Source: an uncultured Flavobacterium sp. (GTDB lineage Bacteria > Bacteroidota > Bacteroidia > Flavobacteriales > Flavobacteriaceae). Taken from it: DNA of 42,923 bases. Within the stretch, counting starts at the first letter, position 1, and each line of letters starts with the position of its first letter. A model generated the notes under the pieces. That model did not search any database. It was not told where the DNA came from and saw only the letters and a list, made by a program, of their open reading frames with translations. Made by a program: the position numbers and the translations under genes. The stretch lies in assembly GCA_947626185.1 (NCBI GenBank), contig CANQRD010000009.1:1-42923 (forward strand). Direction: 5' to 3'. This document shows positions 36,120 through 42,923 of the stretch, one piece after another.

Positions 36120-37412
36120 ATGGCTTATTACTTCACATCGGAATCTGTAAGTGAAGGACATCCTGACAAAATTGCAGATCAAATTTCAGATGCACTTATT
36201 GACAATTTTTTAGCTTTTGATAAAGACTCAAAAGTTGCTTGCGAAACATTAGTAACAACTGGACAAGTAATTTTAGCAGGCGAAGTTAAATCACAAACTT
36301 ATTTAGACGTTCAGCAAATTGCTCGTGACGTAATCAATAAAATTGGTTATACAAAAAGTGAATATATGTTTGACGGAAACTCTTGTGGTATTCTATCAGC
36401 TATTCACGAACAGTCTGCAGAAATTAATCAAGGAGTAGAAAGATCAAGCAAAGAAGATCAAGGAGCTGGAGATCAAGGAATGATGTTTGGTTATGCTTCT
36501 ACTGAAACAGAGGATTACATGCCACTTGCATTAGACTTATCTCACAAATTATTACAAGAATTAGCAGTAATTAGAAGAGAAAATAATGAAGTTACTTATT
36601 TGCGTCCAGATGCAAAAAGTCAAGTAACATTAGAATATGATAACAATAATAAACCTATTCGCATTGTAACAATCGTTTTATCTACTCAGCACGATCCTTT
36701 TATCAAACCAGAAAACGATACAGCTGAGGCAAAACAACTTGCAGAAAAAGCAATGCAAGCACAAATTAAATCAGACGTTATCAGTATTCTTATTCCAAGA
36801 GTTCTAAAAAAATATCCTCAATACGAATATCTATTTAACACAGATAAAGAAATTGAATTTTTGGTAAACCCTACAGGGGTTTTCATCATCGGTGGACCTC
36901 ATGGAGATACTGGACTTACAGGTAGAAAAATTATTGTAGATACATATGGTGGAAAAGGTGCTCATGGTGGTGGTGCATTCTCAGGTAAAGATCCAAGTAA
37001 AGTAGACAGAAGTGCAGCTTATGCTACACGTCATATTGCTAAAAACTTAGTTGCAGCTGGGGTTGCAGAAGAAGTTTTAGTACAAGTTTCTTATGCAATT
37101 GGTATTGCAAAACCAACTGGAATATACGTAAATACTTATGGTACAGCAAAAGTGAATCTTACAGATGGAGAAATTGCTCAAAAAGTAAGTGAATTATTTG
37201 ACTTACGACCATACTTCATCGAAACATCATTAAAATTAAGAAATCCAATTTATAGTGAAACCGCAGCTTACGGTCACATGGGACGTAAACCTCAAGTAGT
37301 AACCAAAACTTTTACCCGTCCTGGTGGCGAAACAAAAGAAGTTGAAGTTGAATTGTTTACTTGGGAAAAATTAGATCGTGTAAACGATATTAAACAAGCT
37401 TTTAATTTATAA
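36120..37412 (+). CDS. metK: S-adenosylmethionine synthetase
   Basis: MetK (EC 2.5.1.6) makes SAM from methionine and ATP. The 430-residue sequence has the N-terminal [20 protein letters not shown], the [12 protein letters not shown] hexapeptide region near 120, and the [19 protein letters not shown]-loop-like segment near 283; all are hallmarks. It is longer than E. coli MetK (384 aa), as usual in Bacteroidota, because of insertions around residues 160-240. It is a single-gene unit between its own promoter and a terminator. The structured leader suggests product feedback on expression. Confidence 0.98.
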   Translation: MAYYFTSESVSEGHPDKIADQISDALIDNFLAFDKDSKVACETLVTTGQVILAGEVKSQTYLDVQQIARDVINKIGYTKSEYMFDGNSCGILSAIHEQSAEINQGVERSSKEDQGAGDQGMMFGYASTETEDYMPLALDLSHKLLQELAVIRRENNEVTYLRPDAKSQVTLEYDNNNKPIRIVTIVLSTQHDPFIKPENDTAEAKQLAEKAMQAQIKSDVISILIPRVLKKYPQYEYLFNTDKEIEFLVNPTGVFIIGGPHGDTGLTGRKIIVDTYGGKGAHGGGAFSGKDPSKVDRSAAYATRHIAKNLVAAGVAEEVLVQVSYAIGIAKPTGIYVNTYGTAKVNLTDGEIAQKVSELFDLRPYFIETSLKLRNPIYSETAAYGHMGRKPQVVTKTFTRPGGETKEVEVELFTWEKLDRVNDIKQAFNL

Positions 37413-37417
37413 AGATA

Positions 37418-37455
37418 AAAAATAGAGTGATTAATAATCACTCTATTTTTCTTTT
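37418..37455 (+). terminator. Intrinsic terminator of metK
   Basis: AAAAATAGAGTGATT (37418-37432) and AATCACTCTATTTTT (37436-37450) form a perfect 15-bp stem with a 3-base loop and a T tract. Confidence 0.92.
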
Positions 37456-37601
37456 AAACAAACACTTAAAAAAACAATAACTCTTTTTAGATTATAAAAT
37501 ATCTATAAAGCGTACTCGCAAATTGAATATTAATTACAAAAAAGCACTGATACAACAAAATTATTCACTTTTATATTTTTTTTAATGTATCAAACTAATA
37601 T

Positions 37602-37627
37602 TTTGTAAAATATAAGCACTACATTTG
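37602..37627 (+). promoter_or_regulatory. Promoter of the DEAD-box helicase gene
   Basis: TACATTTG (37620-37627) matches TAnnTTTG. A TTTG at 37602-37605 lies only 14 bases upstream, closer than the usual 17-23, so the -33 assignment is doubtful. The -7 box is 20 bases before the ATG. Confidence 0.5.
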
Positions 37628-37647
37628 CACCTATTTTATAAAATTAT

Positions 37648-39522
37648 ATGAACAATTTCGAACTATTAGGTCTAAACGAATTGCTAATTTCTGCAATTAA
37701 TGATATGGGATATGAAAATCCTTCAGAGATCCAAGAAAAAGCAATTCCTTTATTATTAGAAAAAAATACCGATATTGTTGCGTTAGCCCAAACAGGGACT
37801 GGGAAAACCGCAGCATTTGGTTTTCCGCTTATTCAGAAAATTGACCTGTCTAAAAAACACACTCAGGCGCTTATCTTATCGCCAACAAGAGAACTTTGCT
37901 TGCAAATTGCAAATGAAATCAAACAATACTCTAAGTACGTAAAAGGACTTCATACAGTGGCTGTATACGGTGGGGCGAGTATTACAGATCAAGCAAGAGA
38001 AATCAAACGCGGTGCACATATTATTGTAGCTACTCCAGGTAGAATGCAAGATATGATTAACCGTGGTATGGTTGACATTAAACACATTGAATATTGTGTG
38101 TTAGATGAGGCAGATGAAATGTTGAATATGGGCTTCTATGAAGACATTACTGCTATCTTATCAGATACACCTGAAGATAAAAGCACTTGGTTGTTTTCAG
38201 CAACAATGCCTGCAGAGGTTGCTAGCATTGCTAAAAAATTCATGTCTAATCCAGAAGAGATTACAGTAGGACACAAAAATCAAGGTTCAACAAATGTAAA
38301 CCATGAATACTACGTAGTTTCAGCAAGAGATCGTTATTTAGCATTAAAACGTTTGGCAGATGCTAATCCGGACATCTTCTCTGTGGTTTTCTGTAGAACA
38401 AAAAGGGACACGCAAGCAATTGCTGAAAAATTAATCGAAGACGGTTATAACGCAGCAGCATTACACGGTGACTTATCACAAGCACAACGTGATGCTGTAA
38501 TGAAAGCTTTTAGAGGAAAGCAAATCCAGATGTTAGTTGCAACAGATGTAGCTGCTCGTGGAATTGACGTAGATGACATTACCCACGTTGTAAACTACCA
38601 ATTACCAGACGAAATCGAAACTTATACTCACCGTAGCGGTCGTACAGGTCGTGCTGGTAAGTCAGGAGTTTCTATGGTAATTATCACTAAGAGCGAATCG
38701 CGCAAAATTTCTCAAATTGAACGTATCATGAAAACGAAATTTGAAGAAAAACCAATTCCTTCTGGAATAGAAATTTGCGAAATTCAACTATATCACTTAG
38801 CTAACAGAATCAAAAATATTGAAGTTAGTAGTGAAGTTGAAACATTTTTACCTTCAATCATGGAATTGTTAGGTGATTTACCAACGGAAGAATTAATTAA
38901 AAAAGTAATTTCTGTAGAATTTAACCACTTATTAGAATACTACCAAAAATCTTCTAATAGCTTAACAGCTGTTTCAGGAGGTAATAGAACTTCTAAAGAA
39001 ATACCAACTGACGGTGCTGTTCGTTTCTTCTTAAACTTAGGATCGAAGGATGGCTTAGATTGGATGAACTTAAAAGATTACTTACGTGACACATTAGAAT
39101 TAGGTCGTGACGATATCTTTAAAGTTGACGTAAAAGAAGGATTTTCATTCTTCAATACAGATGCTGAACACGCAGACAAAATCATTAGCATTTTAAACAA
39201 CGAATCTTACAAAGGTCGTCGTGTAAATGTTGAAATTTCTAACAATGACGGTGGAAGAAATGCAGGAAGAAGAGATCACGGTGGAAGAAAAAGCGGAGGT
39301 CGTTCAGACCGAGGTGGATTCAGAGGAGAAAGAAGCGACCGAAATGACAGAGGTGGTGAAAGAAGAGATCGTGGAGACAGAAATGACAATCGTTCAAACG
39401 ATAGAGGTTTCAGAAGCGATAGAAATGACAGAAGTAACGATAGAGCACCTCGTAACGAAAGAGGATCTAGAAGAACTAGTGGAGACAGTAATACTGGAGC
39501 AAGACGTCCTAGAAGAAGCTAA
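37648..39522 (+). CDS. DEAD-box RNA helicase with DbpA-type RNA-binding domain and Arg/Gly/Asp-rich tail
   Basis: The helicase core has the Q motif (GYENPSEIQEKAIP), Walker A AQTGTGKT (about 47), PTRELCLQI, DEAD (about 155), SAT, and HRSGRTGRAG (about 330). After residue 380 comes a linker, then a DbpA-type RNA-binding domain (about 450-530, VRFFLNLGSKDGLDWMNLKD). Last comes a tail of about 90 residues made almost only of Arg, Gly, Asp, Asn and Ser, with repeated RSDRNDR and RGG-like units. It resembles CsdA/DeaD-type helicases used in ribosome assembly and cold adaptation; the start is ATG. The next gene begins 67 bases later. Confidence 0.93.
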   Translation: MNNFELLGLNELLISAINDMGYENPSEIQEKAIPLLLEKNTDIVALAQTGTGKTAAFGFPLIQKIDLSKKHTQALILSPTRELCLQIANEIKQYSKYVKGLHTVAVYGGASITDQAREIKRGAHIIVATPGRMQDMINRGMVDIKHIEYCVLDEADEMLNMGFYEDITAILSDTPEDKSTWLFSATMPAEVASIAKKFMSNPEEITVGHKNQGSTNVNHEYYVVSARDRYLALKRLADANPDIFSVVFCRTKRDTQAIAEKLIEDGYNAAALHGDLSQAQRDAVMKAFRGKQIQMLVATDVAARGIDVDDITHVVNYQLPDEIETYTHRSGRTGRAGKSGVSMVIITKSESRKISQIERIMKTKFEEKPIPSGIEICEIQLYHLANRIKNIEVSSEVETFLPSIMELLGDLPTEELIKKVISVEFNHLLEYYQKSSNSLTAVSGGNRTSKEIPTDGAVRFFLNLGSKDGLDWMNLKDYLRDTLELGRDDIFKVDVKEGFSFFNTDAEHADKIISILNNESYKGRRVNVEISNNDGGRNAGRRDHGGRKSGGRSDRGGFRGERSDRNDRGGERRDRGDRNDNRSNDRGFRSDRNDRSNDRAPRNERGSRRTSGDSNTGARRPRRS

Positions 39523-39589
39523 TCTGTTAATTTTTTTCAAATAAGAACATAAACTGTAAAATATCTACTATTTTTAAGCAATTTTAGAA

Positions 39590-40342
39590 ATGATGAGATA
39601 TTTTACAGTTTTTTTATTTACTTTCGTTATCAGCTTTTCAGCTTGGAGTCAATCAACTCAAGTAAAAGGTAAAATTTTAAGTGAGTTATCGCTTCTACCA
39701 TTAGATGATGTAAACATTATTAATGTTACTACAGTAAAAGGAACAGTAAGTAAACAAGATGGCACATTTTCTATTGAAGCAAAGCTAAACGATTCTATAC
39801 ACCTATCTTCTCCTGGTTATATGCCTATTAAACTTAAGGTTACGAACGATTGGTTATCTAATAATGAGTTGAAAATTTATATGTCAGAACAATCTAATCA
39901 GTTGGCAGAAATTTTTATTAAAAAATATGAACTAACTGGAGTTTTAGAAGTAGATACAAAACTAATTGCCTTAAACGAACAGCTAGAAATCAATTGGCAC
40001 AGACAACAAGCTCCAATTTACAACATTGCATTTGGATCATACTTTAGTCCAGTTGATGCAGTTTATAATCTATTCAAAGGCAAAACTAAGGAACTAAAAA
40101 AACTTGAAGAGATAAAAGAAGATCAAAACATGATTGCTTTAATGCAAACACGTTATGACAGAGAAATTGTTTGTGGTTTACTCAATATTACACAAGAAGA
40201 CATTATAAAAACACTTAAAAACTGTAATCAAACAGATCGTTTTATTTATACAGCAACTGATTTTCAAATTTATCAAGCGTTAAATGAATGCTATGAGAAT
40301 TCTAAAATAATGGCTAAAAAATTAAAAAACACATCTTCATAA
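39590..40342 (+). CDS. Exported protein with a CarboxypepD_reg-like domain
   Basis: Signal peptide at residues 1-20 (MMRYFTVFLFTFVISFSAWS, then Q). A carboxypeptidase-regulatory-like beta-sandwich follows at about 24-95 (VKGKILSELSLLPLDDVNII and SKQDGTFSIEAKLNDSIHLS), then about 150 helical residues without a recognised domain. Such proteins occur in the envelope of Bacteroidota near TonB-dependent systems or as stand-alone binding proteins. The function is unknown. The start could be the first or second Met of the MM pair. The stop codon lies in the loop of the terminator hairpin, whose left arm encodes the last residues. In Flavobacteriaceae it is often found before the dihydroorotase homologue that follows. 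Confidence 0.75.
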   Translation: MMRYFTVFLFTFVISFSAWSQSTQVKGKILSELSLLPLDDVNIINVTTVKGTVSKQDGTFSIEAKLNDSIHLSSPGYMPIKLKVTNDWLSNNELKIYMSEQSNQLAEIFIKKYELTGVLEVDTKLIALNEQLEINWHRQQAPIYNIAFGSYFSPVDAVYNLFKGKTKELKKLEEIKEDQNMIALMQTRYDREIVCGLLNITQEDIIKTLKNCNQTDRFIYTATDFQIYQALNECYENSKIMAKKLKNTSS

Positions 40343-40355
40343 AGATGTGTTTTTT
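40324..40355 (+). terminator. Intrinsic terminator overlapping the end of the CarboxypepD_reg gene
   Basis: AAAAAACACATCTT (40324-40337) and AAGATGTGTTTTTT (40342-40355) form a perfect 14-bp stem with a 4-base loop. The stop codon TAA (40340-40342) spans the loop and first arm base. Confidence 0.9.
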
Positions 40356-40403
40356 TATATTTTTCCGAAATAAGTTTTTTTCGCAAAACAAAAAAATATA
40401 GAG

Positions 40404-40411
40404 TATTTTTG
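40404..40411 (+). promoter_or_regulatory. -7 box for the dihydroorotase-like operon
   Basis: TATTTTTG matches TAnnTTTG, 44 bases before the ATG at 40455, and follows a terminator, so it probably starts the three-gene transcript. Confidence 0.55.
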
Positions 40412-40454
40412 TATTTAATAACAACACATATCTAACTTTAACTACAGCAATAAA

Positions 40455-41708
40455 ATGAATGTCATTTTAAAATCTGCAAAAATAATAGACAAAAAAAGTC
40501 CATTCAACAATCAAATAATGGATATTCAGATTATCAATGGAAATATCGAACAAATAGCACAATCTATTACCGATAATTCTGCAAAAAATATAGCATTAGA
40601 TAATTTAACCATATCTCCAGGTTGGTTTGATACTTCAGTAAGTTTAGGAGAGCCAGGCTACGAAGAAAGAGAAACTATTGCAAACGGTTTAAAAGTAGCC
40701 GCGAAAAGTGGTTTTACTCAAATTGCTGTTCAGCCAAATGCTATGCCTATTGCAGATAATCAGAGTTTAATTTCCTTTATCAAACAAAAAGGTATTGGGC
40801 AAGCTACAGAGGCTTTTCCAATCGGAGCTTTAACAAAAAATAGCGAAGGGACTGATTTAGCAGAGTTGTTTGACATGAAAAATGCTGGAGCTATTGCTTT
40901 TGGAGATTACAAAAAAGCAATTGACAATGCCAATGTACTTAAAATTGCTTTGCAATACACACAAGATTTTGATGGTTTGGTAATTGCCTTTGCACAAGAT
41001 AGCAGCATAAAAGGAAAAGGTGTAGCAAATGAAGGAATAAACAGCACAAAACTTGGTTTGAAAGGAATACCTGCTTTGGCGGAAGAACTCCAAATTGCAC
41101 GAAACTTATTTTTATTGGAATACACAGGCGGAAAAATGCATATTCCAACCGTTTCATCAGCTCAATCTTTAACTTTAATAAAAGAAGCTAAAGCAAAAGG
41201 TTTAAATGTAACTTGTAGCGTAGCAGTTCACCAATTAGCACTTACTGACGATGTTTTATTTGAATTTGACACAAGACATAAAGTTTTACCTCCATTGAGA
41301 GACGAAGCTACAAGAAACGCTTTAATTGAAGGTGTATTAGACAATACTATTGACTGTATAACAACAGATCATAATCCTTTGGATATTGAACATAAAAAAT
41401 TAGAATTCGACCTTGCAAGCAACGGAACAATTGGTTTAGAATCTGCATTTGGAACGTTAAACACTATTTTACCAACAGAAGTAATTGTAGAGAAACTAAC
41501 AGCAGGCAAACTAATTTTTACACAAACATCAAATATAATTGATTTAGGTAATAAAGCTAATATTACTTTATTTACAACAGAAGGAGATTGGATTTTCAGC
41601 AAAGAAAACATTCTTTCTAAATCAAAAAATTCAGCCTTTTTAAATCAACGAATGAAAGGAAAAGTTTACGGAACAATTAATGGTGAATACAGCACCTTTA
41701 ATTTTTAA
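40455..41708 (+). CDS. Dihydroorotase homologue lacking the metal-binding histidines
   Basis: The fold is that of class I dihydroorotases (417 aa, including EPGYEERETI, a late TDHNP and GTIGLESAF near the end), normally EC 3.5.2.3 in pyrimidine synthesis. However, the expected metal site is destroyed. The HxH pair is Ser61 and Ser63 (DTSVSLGEPG in place of DxHxHLREPG), and the substrate Arg is Gly65. The third and fourth histidines are Phe179 (FAQD for HAED) and Thr232 (MHIPTVSS). Asp151 and Asp305 remain. It is therefore probably not a working dihydroorotase but a structural or regulatory partner, as inactive PyrC' is for aspartate transcarbamoylase in pseudomonads; that parallel is inference. 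It leads a three-gene operon. Confidence 0.85.
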   Translation: MNVILKSAKIIDKKSPFNNQIMDIQIINGNIEQIAQSITDNSAKNIALDNLTISPGWFDTSVSLGEPGYEERETIANGLKVAAKSGFTQIAVQPNAMPIADNQSLISFIKQKGIGQATEAFPIGALTKNSEGTDLAELFDMKNAGAIAFGDYKKAIDNANVLKIALQYTQDFDGLVIAFAQDSSIKGKGVANEGINSTKLGLKGIPALAEELQIARNLFLLEYTGGKMHIPTVSSAQSLTLIKEAKAKGLNVTCSVAVHQLALTDDVLFEFDTRHKVLPPLRDEATRNALIEGVLDNTIDCITTDHNPLDIEHKKLEFDLASNGTIGLESAFGTLNTILPTEVIVEKLTAGKLIFTQTSNIIDLGNKANITLFTTEGDWIFSKENILSKSKNSAFLNQRMKGKVYGTINGEYSTFNF

Positions 41709-41730
41709 TTTATAGAATTAAATTTATACT

Positions 41731-42075
41731 ATGTTATTACATTTTACTGCAAAAGAAATTGAAAAGGGAAAAAACATGGCAATTGCTTCACATCTAACTA
41801 TTTTAGGATGTATGATTGCTATTTTCATGAATATTGAACCAAAAAACAGATTTGCTGGTTTTTATATCAGACAGACATTTGGATTACATTTAATGTTCTA
41901 CATCTTTGGATACTTTGTGTCAAATATGGATTCATTATTTGCTACCGTTCCTTTCTATCTTTGTTTTATTGTATTATGGTTTTATAGCTTTATTGGCGCA
42001 TTACAAGGCGATGTAAGAGCAATTCCTATTGTAGGTGTATATTTCCAAAAATGGTTTGAAAAATTATCAGCATAA
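41731..42075 (+). CDS. Small integral membrane protein, import-component (Tic20/DUF4870-like) family
   Basis: A 114-residue protein with three predicted membrane helices (about residues 17-35, 48-66 and 70-92). A conserved-looking stretch FYIRQTFGLHLMFYI resembles Tic20-like and DUF4870 proteins. Homologues in Flavobacteriaceae are often annotated 'import component protein', a name with no experimental basis known to me. It lies 22 bases after the dihydroorotase homologue and 3 bases before the esterase, so all three are likely one transcript. Function unknown. Confidence 0.6.
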   Translation: MLLHFTAKEIEKGKNMAIASHLTILGCMIAIFMNIEPKNRFAGFYIRQTFGLHLMFYIFGYFVSNMDSLFATVPFYLCFIVLWFYSFIGALQGDVRAIPIVGVYFQKWFEKLSA

Positions 42076-42078
42076 ATT

Positions 42079-42729
42079 ATGAACACTTCATTGTCAATCA
42101 ATTATTTAATTAAAGAACCTAAAGTAATAAAGGAGAAAAATCCATTAATTTTACTTTTGCACGGGTACGGTAGTAACGAAGAAGATTTATTTTCTTTTGC
42201 CGAAGAATTACCAGACGATTGTTATATTGTTTCTGCGCAAGCACCTTATCAAGTACCGCCTTATGGATATGCTTGGTATGCAATTCATTTTGATGCTGAT
42301 GCAAATAAATTTTCTGATGACAATCAAGCAATAGAATCAAGAGATTTGATTGTGAAATTTATTGACGAATTAATCTCGACTTACCCAATTGATCCTGAAA
42401 ATATAAATTTAGTCGGATTTAGTCAAGGTGCTATTCTTAGTTACGCAATCGGATTATCTTATCCAGAAAAAGTAAATAAAATAGTTGCATTAAGTGGCTA
42501 TTTCAATCCAAATATTATCAAAGAAGGATTTAAAAATAATAATTTTAAAGGATTACAATTCTTTGCATCACACGGAACGGTAGATCAGGTTATTCCAGTA
42601 GAATGGGCAAGAAAAACATCTCCTATTCTAAAACAATTAGGTATTACACATGAATACAAAGAATATCCTGTTGGTCATGGAGTACACCCATTAAACTTTG
42701 CAGATTTTAAAACTTTTTTACTAAAGTAA
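42079..42729 (+). CDS. Alpha/beta-hydrolase, phospholipase/carboxylesterase family
   Basis: A 216-residue serine hydrolase of the Abhydrolase_2 (carboxylesterase) type. It has LLLHGYGSNEEDLF as the oxyanion region, the nucleophile Ser115 in GFSQGA, Asp169 in HGTVDQVIP and His200 in GHGVHP, making a complete catalytic triad. There is no signal peptide, so it is cytoplasmic. These enzymes cleave short acyl esters or thioesters; the natural substrate is unknown. It is the last gene of the operon and is followed by a terminator. Confidence 0.9.
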   Translation: MNTSLSINYLIKEPKVIKEKNPLILLLHGYGSNEEDLFSFAEELPDDCYIVSAQAPYQVPPYGYAWYAIHFDADANKFSDDNQAIESRDLIVKFIDELISTYPIDPENINLVGFSQGAILSYAIGLSYPEKVNKIVALSGYFNPNIIKEGFKNNNFKGLQFFASHGTVDQVIPVEWARKTSPILKQLGITHEYKEYPVGHGVHPLNFADFKTFLLK

Positions 42730-42744
42730 AAAATAACGATAAAT

Positions 42745-42784
42745 GAAAAGCCTTGGCAAAGTAACGCCAAGGCTTTTTCATTTT
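42745..42784 (+). terminator. Intrinsic terminator of the esterase operon
   Basis: AAAAGCCTTGGC and GCCAAGGCTTTT form a perfect 12-bp stem with an 8-base loop, flanked by further partly paired bases and T runs. Confidence 0.9.
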
Positions 42785-42803
42785 ATGATATACTTTACAA
42801 TAA

Positions 42804-42923
42804 CTTGAAGATCGGCAGCTTATATCTAAAGGTTTCTATCCTATTGCTATCATTGAAGACTTTCCATTACGAGGTAAATCAGTTAAACTACATGTACAAC
42901 GTCGTCGCTGGACAGACAAGCAA
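42804..42923 (+). pseudogene. Fragment of an ISAon1-type transposase N-terminal region, cut by the window edge
   Basis: The frame after a TAA at 42801 reads LEDRQLISKGFYPIAIIEDF and then PLRGKSVKLHVQRRRWTDKQ to the last base. This matches the conserved middle of the 'ISAon1 family transposase N-terminal region' proteins common in Bacteroidota. The first 50-60 residues of the family are missing and no start codon precedes it in frame, so the element is truncated at its 5' end; the insertion lies right behind a terminator. The right end is outside the window, so how much remains is unknown. Confidence 0.65.

Noticed and set aside
39227..39544. 105-codon overlapping ORF rich in Glu, Val and Thr at the end of the helicase gene
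   Set aside because: It is the second reading frame of the repetitive Arg/Gly/Asp tail; its composition follows from the purine-rich repeat.
40857..41611. Several reverse ORFs of 72-80 codons inside the dihydroorotase homologue
   Set aside because: Mutually overlapping, without starts or motifs of their own; typical antisense noise in AT-rich genes.
1..42923. tRNA, rRNA, CRISPR array, prophage or restriction/defence island
   Set aside because: I looked through the gaps for tRNA T-arm patterns, spaced direct repeats and integrase-like genes and saw none. The DUF4268 and CPBP genes have loose links to defence in other bacteria, but nothing in their surroundings supports such a role here.

Overview
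This is a low-GC (by eye roughly one third G+C), gene-dense chromosomal segment from a member of the phylum Bacteroidota, most likely the family Flavobacteriaceae. The evidence is the gene content (GlmU-like acetyltransferase, DUF4199, DUF4268, CarboxypepD_reg-like proteins, a TonB-dependent receptor, type B L31, short MenE, a TamB-type protein divergent from tsaD). The promoters agree: -7 boxes fit TAnnTTTG, clear Shine-Dalgarno sequences are scarce, and genes are separated by strong intrinsic terminators. I do not try to name the genus.

Layout. 1-3.5 kb: an RluA-family pseudouridine synthase, a DUF445 membrane protein and a reverse-strand protein of unknown function. 3.6-6.6 kb (reverse): a membrane-anchored TlpA-like thioredoxin and aconitase, each with its own terminator. 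6.9-9.3 kb: a DUF4268 protein and a BamA/TamA-like outer-membrane protein. 9.4-10.9 kb (reverse): a GlmU-like protein and ribosomal protein L31. 11.2-18.2 kb: a DUF4199 protein, a GT2 glycosyltransferase, a phospho-sugar mutase, an MsbA-like ABC exporter, nicotinate phosphoribosyltransferase and nucleoside diphosphate kinase. 18.3-19.0 kb: a decayed membrane-protein gene. 19.0-22.0 kb (reverse): a compact CPBP protease - MenE - exported glutaminase cluster. 22.1-25.0 kb: ArsC-like reductase and a TonB-dependent receptor. 25.0-25.8 kb: remnant of an IS982-family transposase. 25.8-30.3 kb (reverse): a 1.5-thousand-residue TamB protein. 30.4-34.5 kb: tsaD-rsmE-AI-2E transporter-methyltransferase operon. 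34.4-35.8 kb: a small membrane protein (reverse) and a thioredoxin-fold lipoprotein. 36.0-39.5 kb: metK behind a structured leader, and a DEAD-box RNA helicase. 39.6-42.7 kb: a carboxypeptidase-regulatory-like protein, a dihydroorotase homologue, a small membrane protein and an esterase. The last 120 bases hold an ISAon1-like transposase fragment that runs out of the window.

Most of the window is core metabolism and envelope biogenesis. Envelope genes (BamA/TamA-like barrel, TamB, MsbA-like exporter, GT2, TonB receptor) and RNA-modification or translation genes (RluA, TsaD, RsmE, a THUMP-like methyltransferase, L31, DEAD helicase) are the main themes. There is no sign of a prophage, CRISPR array or intact mobile element. 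The observations most worth following are: (1) a SAM-II-like candidate riboswitch between a good promoter and metK; (2) a dihydroorotase homologue in which all four expected metal-binding histidines are replaced while both aspartates remain; (3) decayed genes at 18.3-19.0 and 25.0-25.5 kb; (4) a tamB gene whose frame has no ATG start although its promoter is visible; (5) a roughly 100-nt leader on the L31 mRNA.
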